From: Planctomycetota bacterium | GTDB lineage: Bacteria > Planctomycetota > Phycisphaerae > WQYP01 | Reading direction: 5' to 3' | Length of the DNA stretch: 7,902 bases | Assembly (NCBI GenBank): GCA_021838985.1 | Contig: JAKCCC010000073.1 | Coordinates: 1 to 7,902, forward strand | Part shown: positions 6,205 through 7,902 of the stretch, one piece after another | Layout of the letters: each line of letters opens with the position of its first letter | How positions within the stretch are numbered: the stretch's first letter is position 1 | Position numbers and translations under genes: made by a program | Notes under the pieces: generated by a model | The model's database searches: none | Seen by the model: only the letters and a program-made list of their open reading frames with translations | What the model was told of the DNA's origin: nothing

Positions 6205-7032
6205 GTGAAAGAGCAACAGCTGGGAGTTCAGCAACTCGCCTGGTTCGGTTTTACCTCGGTGCTGCCGATGGCATGGAATGTGACGGCATACCAAGGCGAT
6301 GAGCGTTTGGGCGCTCTGACCCTGGCGGAGGGCCGGGGGCCGGTGCTGGAAATTCGCTGGCGTGGTGGCGATCCGGTGCAAGCGGAACGTCAGCTCAAGC
6401 ATCAAATACAACGATTGGAACGTCGCGGGGCCTCGGTGGAGCGGGTGGAATCCGCCACCAACACCTATCGGGTCATGCTGGGCGGCTCCACGGTGGTTCT
6501 GCTGGCCCGGCAACGGCTTTTTGAGTTAAGTTGGCCGCGGCAGCCAGCGGCGGTGGAGACCATTGTGCGGTCTTTTTCGGATCAGTCGCATCAGGTGTTC
6601 TGGCGCTGGACGCTTTATGGTGTCGATGGTGTGGCGCCGGGGCGGTGGTCGTTGCGGAAGATAAACCTGTTGCCCGGCGGCAGTCGGCTGGAGTTCGTCC
6701 GACATTCACGACGGATTCTCCTGGGCAGCTGGTCCATGGCGGAGCGATTGCTGAACGGCCACTCGCTGGAGCAATGGGCTGCGACCACGATTCCACTGGT
6801 TAAGAATAATCCCGCCGGCCGGTGGAGTAGCACCGGAACCACCCGGACCTTCAATGTGCCGGAGCGTCGATGGTTCCGTGGGTGGCGTAACATGCTGGGA
6901 TTTCGTCACAATCGCCAGGCAAATTGTATCGTGTGGTTTCAGGTCGAGGCGCCGGATACGGAAGAGCGGCTTTTTCAGGTGGTTGCGGAAGGATTGGTCA
7001 GCCCGGAGCGTCCAGATCATACGAGCGGATGA
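6205..7032 (+). CDS. Uncharacterised protein with two PsbP/DcrB-like halves
   Basis: The 275-residue protein has no signal peptide or membrane helix, so a cytoplasmic location is inferred. It appears to have two similar halves. The first (about 12-125) has AWFGFTSVLPMAWNVTAY, then GALTLAEGRGPVLEIRW and a closing VETIVRSF. The second (about 138-263) has APGRWSLRKINLLPGGSRLEF, ILLGSWSMAERLLNGHSLEQW and IVWFQVEAPDTEERLFQVV. The repeated W...G..L.. W rhythm with a closing helix suggests duplicated PsbP/DcrB-like domains, an inference from pattern only. I recall similar unnamed proteins in planctomycetes. The start is uncertain: GTG at 6205 keeps the conserved-looking W-x-G...LP opening; ATG at 6271 would cut it, and ATG at 6073 would add 44 residues of unlikely sequence. 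No good Shine-Dalgarno sequence supports any of them. Its final bases overlap the remnant of a DUF488 gene. Confidence 0.7.
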   Translation: MKEQQLGVQQLAWFGFTSVLPMAWNVTAYQGDERLGALTLAEGRGPVLEIRWRGGDPVQAERQLKHQIQRLERRGASVERVESATNTYRVMLGGSTVVLLARQRLFELSWPRQPAAVETIVRSFSDQSHQVFWRWTLYGVDGVAPGRWSLRKINLLPGGSRLEFVRHSRRILLGSWSMAERLLNGHSLEQWAATTIPLVKNNPAGRWSSTGTTRTFNVPERRWFRGWRNMLGFRHNRQANCIVWFQVEAPDTEERLFQVVAEGLVSPERPDHTSG

Positions 7033-7413
7033 GCCGGCGTCGCCGAGTGAGGGCTGGCGCGGGTTGGTGGAGCGGCTTCGGATCCGGAGTCTGGCGAGAG
7101 GGGCGCCCCAGCTTACCCGTGGTTAAAAAATTGGGCGCCGAGCACCGAATTGCGGCAGTGGTTTGGCTGTGATGCGACACGATGGAATAAATTTCAGCGG
7201 CGGTAACGCGGGGAATTGCGGGTCAAGCCCGAAATGCCGGGGCCATGCTGGGAGCAGACCTCCCAAGGATCAGCGGTGCTGATTTACGCTGTCCGTGATG
7301 AACAGCAGAATAGCGCGTTGGCGCTTCGGAGGGTGCGGGAGGAGCCGGGTGGTTCAAGGAACTTGTCCGCGCGTTGCCGACGGCGTCGCATAATCATGCG
7401 TCAGGGTTTGTGA
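7010..7413 (+). pseudogene. Decayed DUF488 (YeaO-like) gene
   Basis: DUF488 proteins (COG3189, about 120 residues, function unknown) are recognisable across two frames. The first frame (7010-7126) reads VQIIRADEPASPSEGWRGLVERLRIRSLARGAP, the usual N-terminal block with its xxDGxRxLVxRLxxRxL pattern. The second frame, from about 7111, reads WLKNWAPSTELRQWFG and RWNKFQRR, the family's most conserved block. A single-base deletion between about 7105 and 7120 would join them. A TAA at 7204-7206 stands where RRY-x-x-EL proteins have Tyr, and the same frame then continues RGELRVKPE and VLIYAVRDEQQNSALALRRV, the C-terminal block. Homology fades near 7350 and the frame ends at a TGA (7411-7413). No start codon is present; GTC at 7010 may once have been GTG. 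The GHD motif reads GCD. The separate lesions argue for a true pseudogene rather than one sequencing error. Confidence 0.8.
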
Positions 7414-7610
7414 CCATCAGCAATACCGCAAGGCTGTACTCGCGTGATAGGTTGGCGGTATCGAAGCAGGTTTTTTCGCAAAACGCTGCGGCGCAACACC
7501 AGCACGGTATCCCCGAATGCCGCTACGCTGCCGATGAACAGGCCGGACAGAACGTTCAAGTCGTGCGTCAGTTCCAAGATGGAAACAGCGCCGGTGCGCG
7601 GCGGGTACAT
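7401..7610 (-). CDS. Possible small protein, doubtful
   Basis: A 69-codon frame starts MYPPRTGAVS and contains a fairly hydrophobic stretch LNVLSGLFIGSVAAFGDTVLVL (about 18-39). Counting by eye, about four fifths of its first 47 codons end in G or C while second positions are much lower, which is what a real gene in this genome would show. The last 20 codons lose this signal. I see no Shine-Dalgarno sequence, the frame is open upstream without a clear start, and I recognise no family. It could be a small membrane protein, a gene remnant or chance. Confidence 0.2.
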   Translation of the reverse strand: MYPPRTGAVSILELTHDLNVLSGLFIGSVAAFGDTVLVLRRSVLRKNLLRYRQPITRVQPCGIADGHKP

Positions 7611-7767
7611 GGCGTCGCCGGCATTCCCGCCGCGGCCTCGGCCTCGAAAGGTCCCCCGGTTCCAATGGATAGGGCCGATAATAACAGCTTTAAGACTGCT
7701 CGCTTCAGGTCGATGGGGCTGGGTTCCAGAATTCCAGTTCAACGGGAAAACAGGATAGAATGACATT
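7414..7767. other. Intergenic region before riboflavin synthase
   Basis: Apart from the doubtful minus-strand ORF that overlaps its left part, these 354 bases hold nothing I can identify. There is no trace of the conserved FMN riboswitch core that often precedes riboflavin genes. The direct repeat TTCCAG-aa-TTCCAG (7725-7737, around an EcoRI-type GAATTC) and a TAGAAT hexamer lie in the final 45 bases before ribE. Confidence 0.4.
7756..7761 (+). promoter_or_regulatory. Candidate -10 element of ribE
   Basis: TAGAAT differs from the sigma-70 consensus at one base and ends six bases before the ribE ATG. Transcription from it would begin at or next to the start codon, giving a leaderless mRNA. 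The -35 at 18 bases (TTCCAG, 7732-7737) is poor. An AGGA at 7752-7755 is a rival reading: a ribosome binding site twelve bases from the ATG, a long spacing. Confidence 0.3.
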
Positions 7768-7902
7768 ATGTTCGCAGGAATCGTACAAGCGTTGGGTCGA
7801 ATCGACGCCGTCACCGATATGGCGACGGGCAAGAAGCTGCTCGTGGATCTGGGGGATCTGGCGCCGCTGGCTATCAAGCCTGGCGACAGCATCGCCGTCA
7901 GC
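7768..7902 (+). CDS. ribE: Riboflavin synthase alpha chain, N-terminal part (cut by window end)
   Basis: Forty-five codons are visible: MFAGIVQALGRID at the N-terminus matches the family opening MFTGIIEAxGxI, and GKKLLVDLGDLA then KPGDSIAVS matches the first lumazine-binding repeat, where GVCLTV normally follows. The enzyme converts two molecules of 6,7-dimethyl-8-ribityllumazine to riboflavin and 5-amino-6-ribitylaminouracil, the last step of riboflavin synthesis, in the cytoplasm as a trimer. Threonine at position 3 of the usual MFTGI is alanine here. The start is fixed by this motif. No other riboflavin gene is in the window. The second repeat lies beyond the end, so completeness cannot be judged. 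Confidence 0.88.
   Translation, partial: MFAGIVQALGRIDAVTDMATGKKLLVDLGDLAPLAIKPGDSIAVS

Noticed and set aside
6055..6513. N-terminal extension of the 586-residue minus-strand gene (frame open to 6513)
   Set aside because: This part lies antisense to the 275-residue gene, has low-complexity His/Arg-rich sequence typical of antisense frames, and would place the membrane helix 170 residues into the protein.
7029..7172. 47-codon ORF starting in an ATGA overlap with the 275-residue gene
   Set aside because: The overlap looks like translational coupling, but the DUF488 homology runs in the other two frames, so this frame is not the ancestral one.
7374..7763. 129-codon plus-strand ORF before ribE
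   Set aside because: Composition resembles the antisense of the minus-strand signal there, with no family resemblance and no start signal.
7180..7767. Search for an FMN riboswitch upstream of ribE
   Set aside because: None of the conserved core segments are present; the GGCGGTA at 7199-7205 is isolated and belongs to the DUF488 remnant.

Overview
The window is GC-rich (about 60% by eye) and about 80% coding. Its gene content points to a planctomycete, possibly of the Phycisphaerae type. The main reasons are a large membrane protein that joins a von Willebrand factor A domain to an amidotransferase-like domain, and three uncharacterised proteins of a style I associate with Planctomycetota. 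The assignment rests on recalled family resemblance and could not be tested by a search.

Layout on the plus strand. The window opens with the C-terminal third of a DUF1015 protein (11-439), which has an in-frame stop just upstream. After a 269-base gap comes the 814-residue VWA/amidotransferase-like membrane protein (709-3153). Two minus-strand genes follow: a convergent 253-residue membrane-anchored protein (3173-3934) and a 586-residue membrane-anchored protein (4294-6054). They are separated by a 359-base spacer with a 10-base palindrome, a 25-base repeat copy and a nested inverted-repeat structure that includes a good minus-strand terminator. A divergent control region (6055-6204) separates the 586-residue gene from a plus-strand 275-residue protein (6205-7032). 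Next is a decayed DUF488 (YeaO-like) gene (about 7010-7413), recognisable only by joining two reading frames and reading through a stop. A 354-base stretch with at most one doubtful small ORF leads to the start of riboflavin synthase (ribE, from 7768), cut by the window end.

No single pathway links the genes. The divergent 586- and 275-residue proteins may be related, because both show the sequence rhythm of PsbP/DcrB-like folds and share a promoter region. The VWA protein normally belongs to a MoxR/DUF58/Bat-type cluster, but here it stands alone. One family truncated at the window edge, one clear pseudogene and several long spacers suggest a locus that has undergone gene decay.

I do not see a defence system, CRISPR array, insertion sequence, rRNA or tRNA. 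The strongest non-obvious observations are the DUF488 pseudogene, the nested hairpin element at 4198-4271 and the short interspersed repeat found in two or three intergenic regions.
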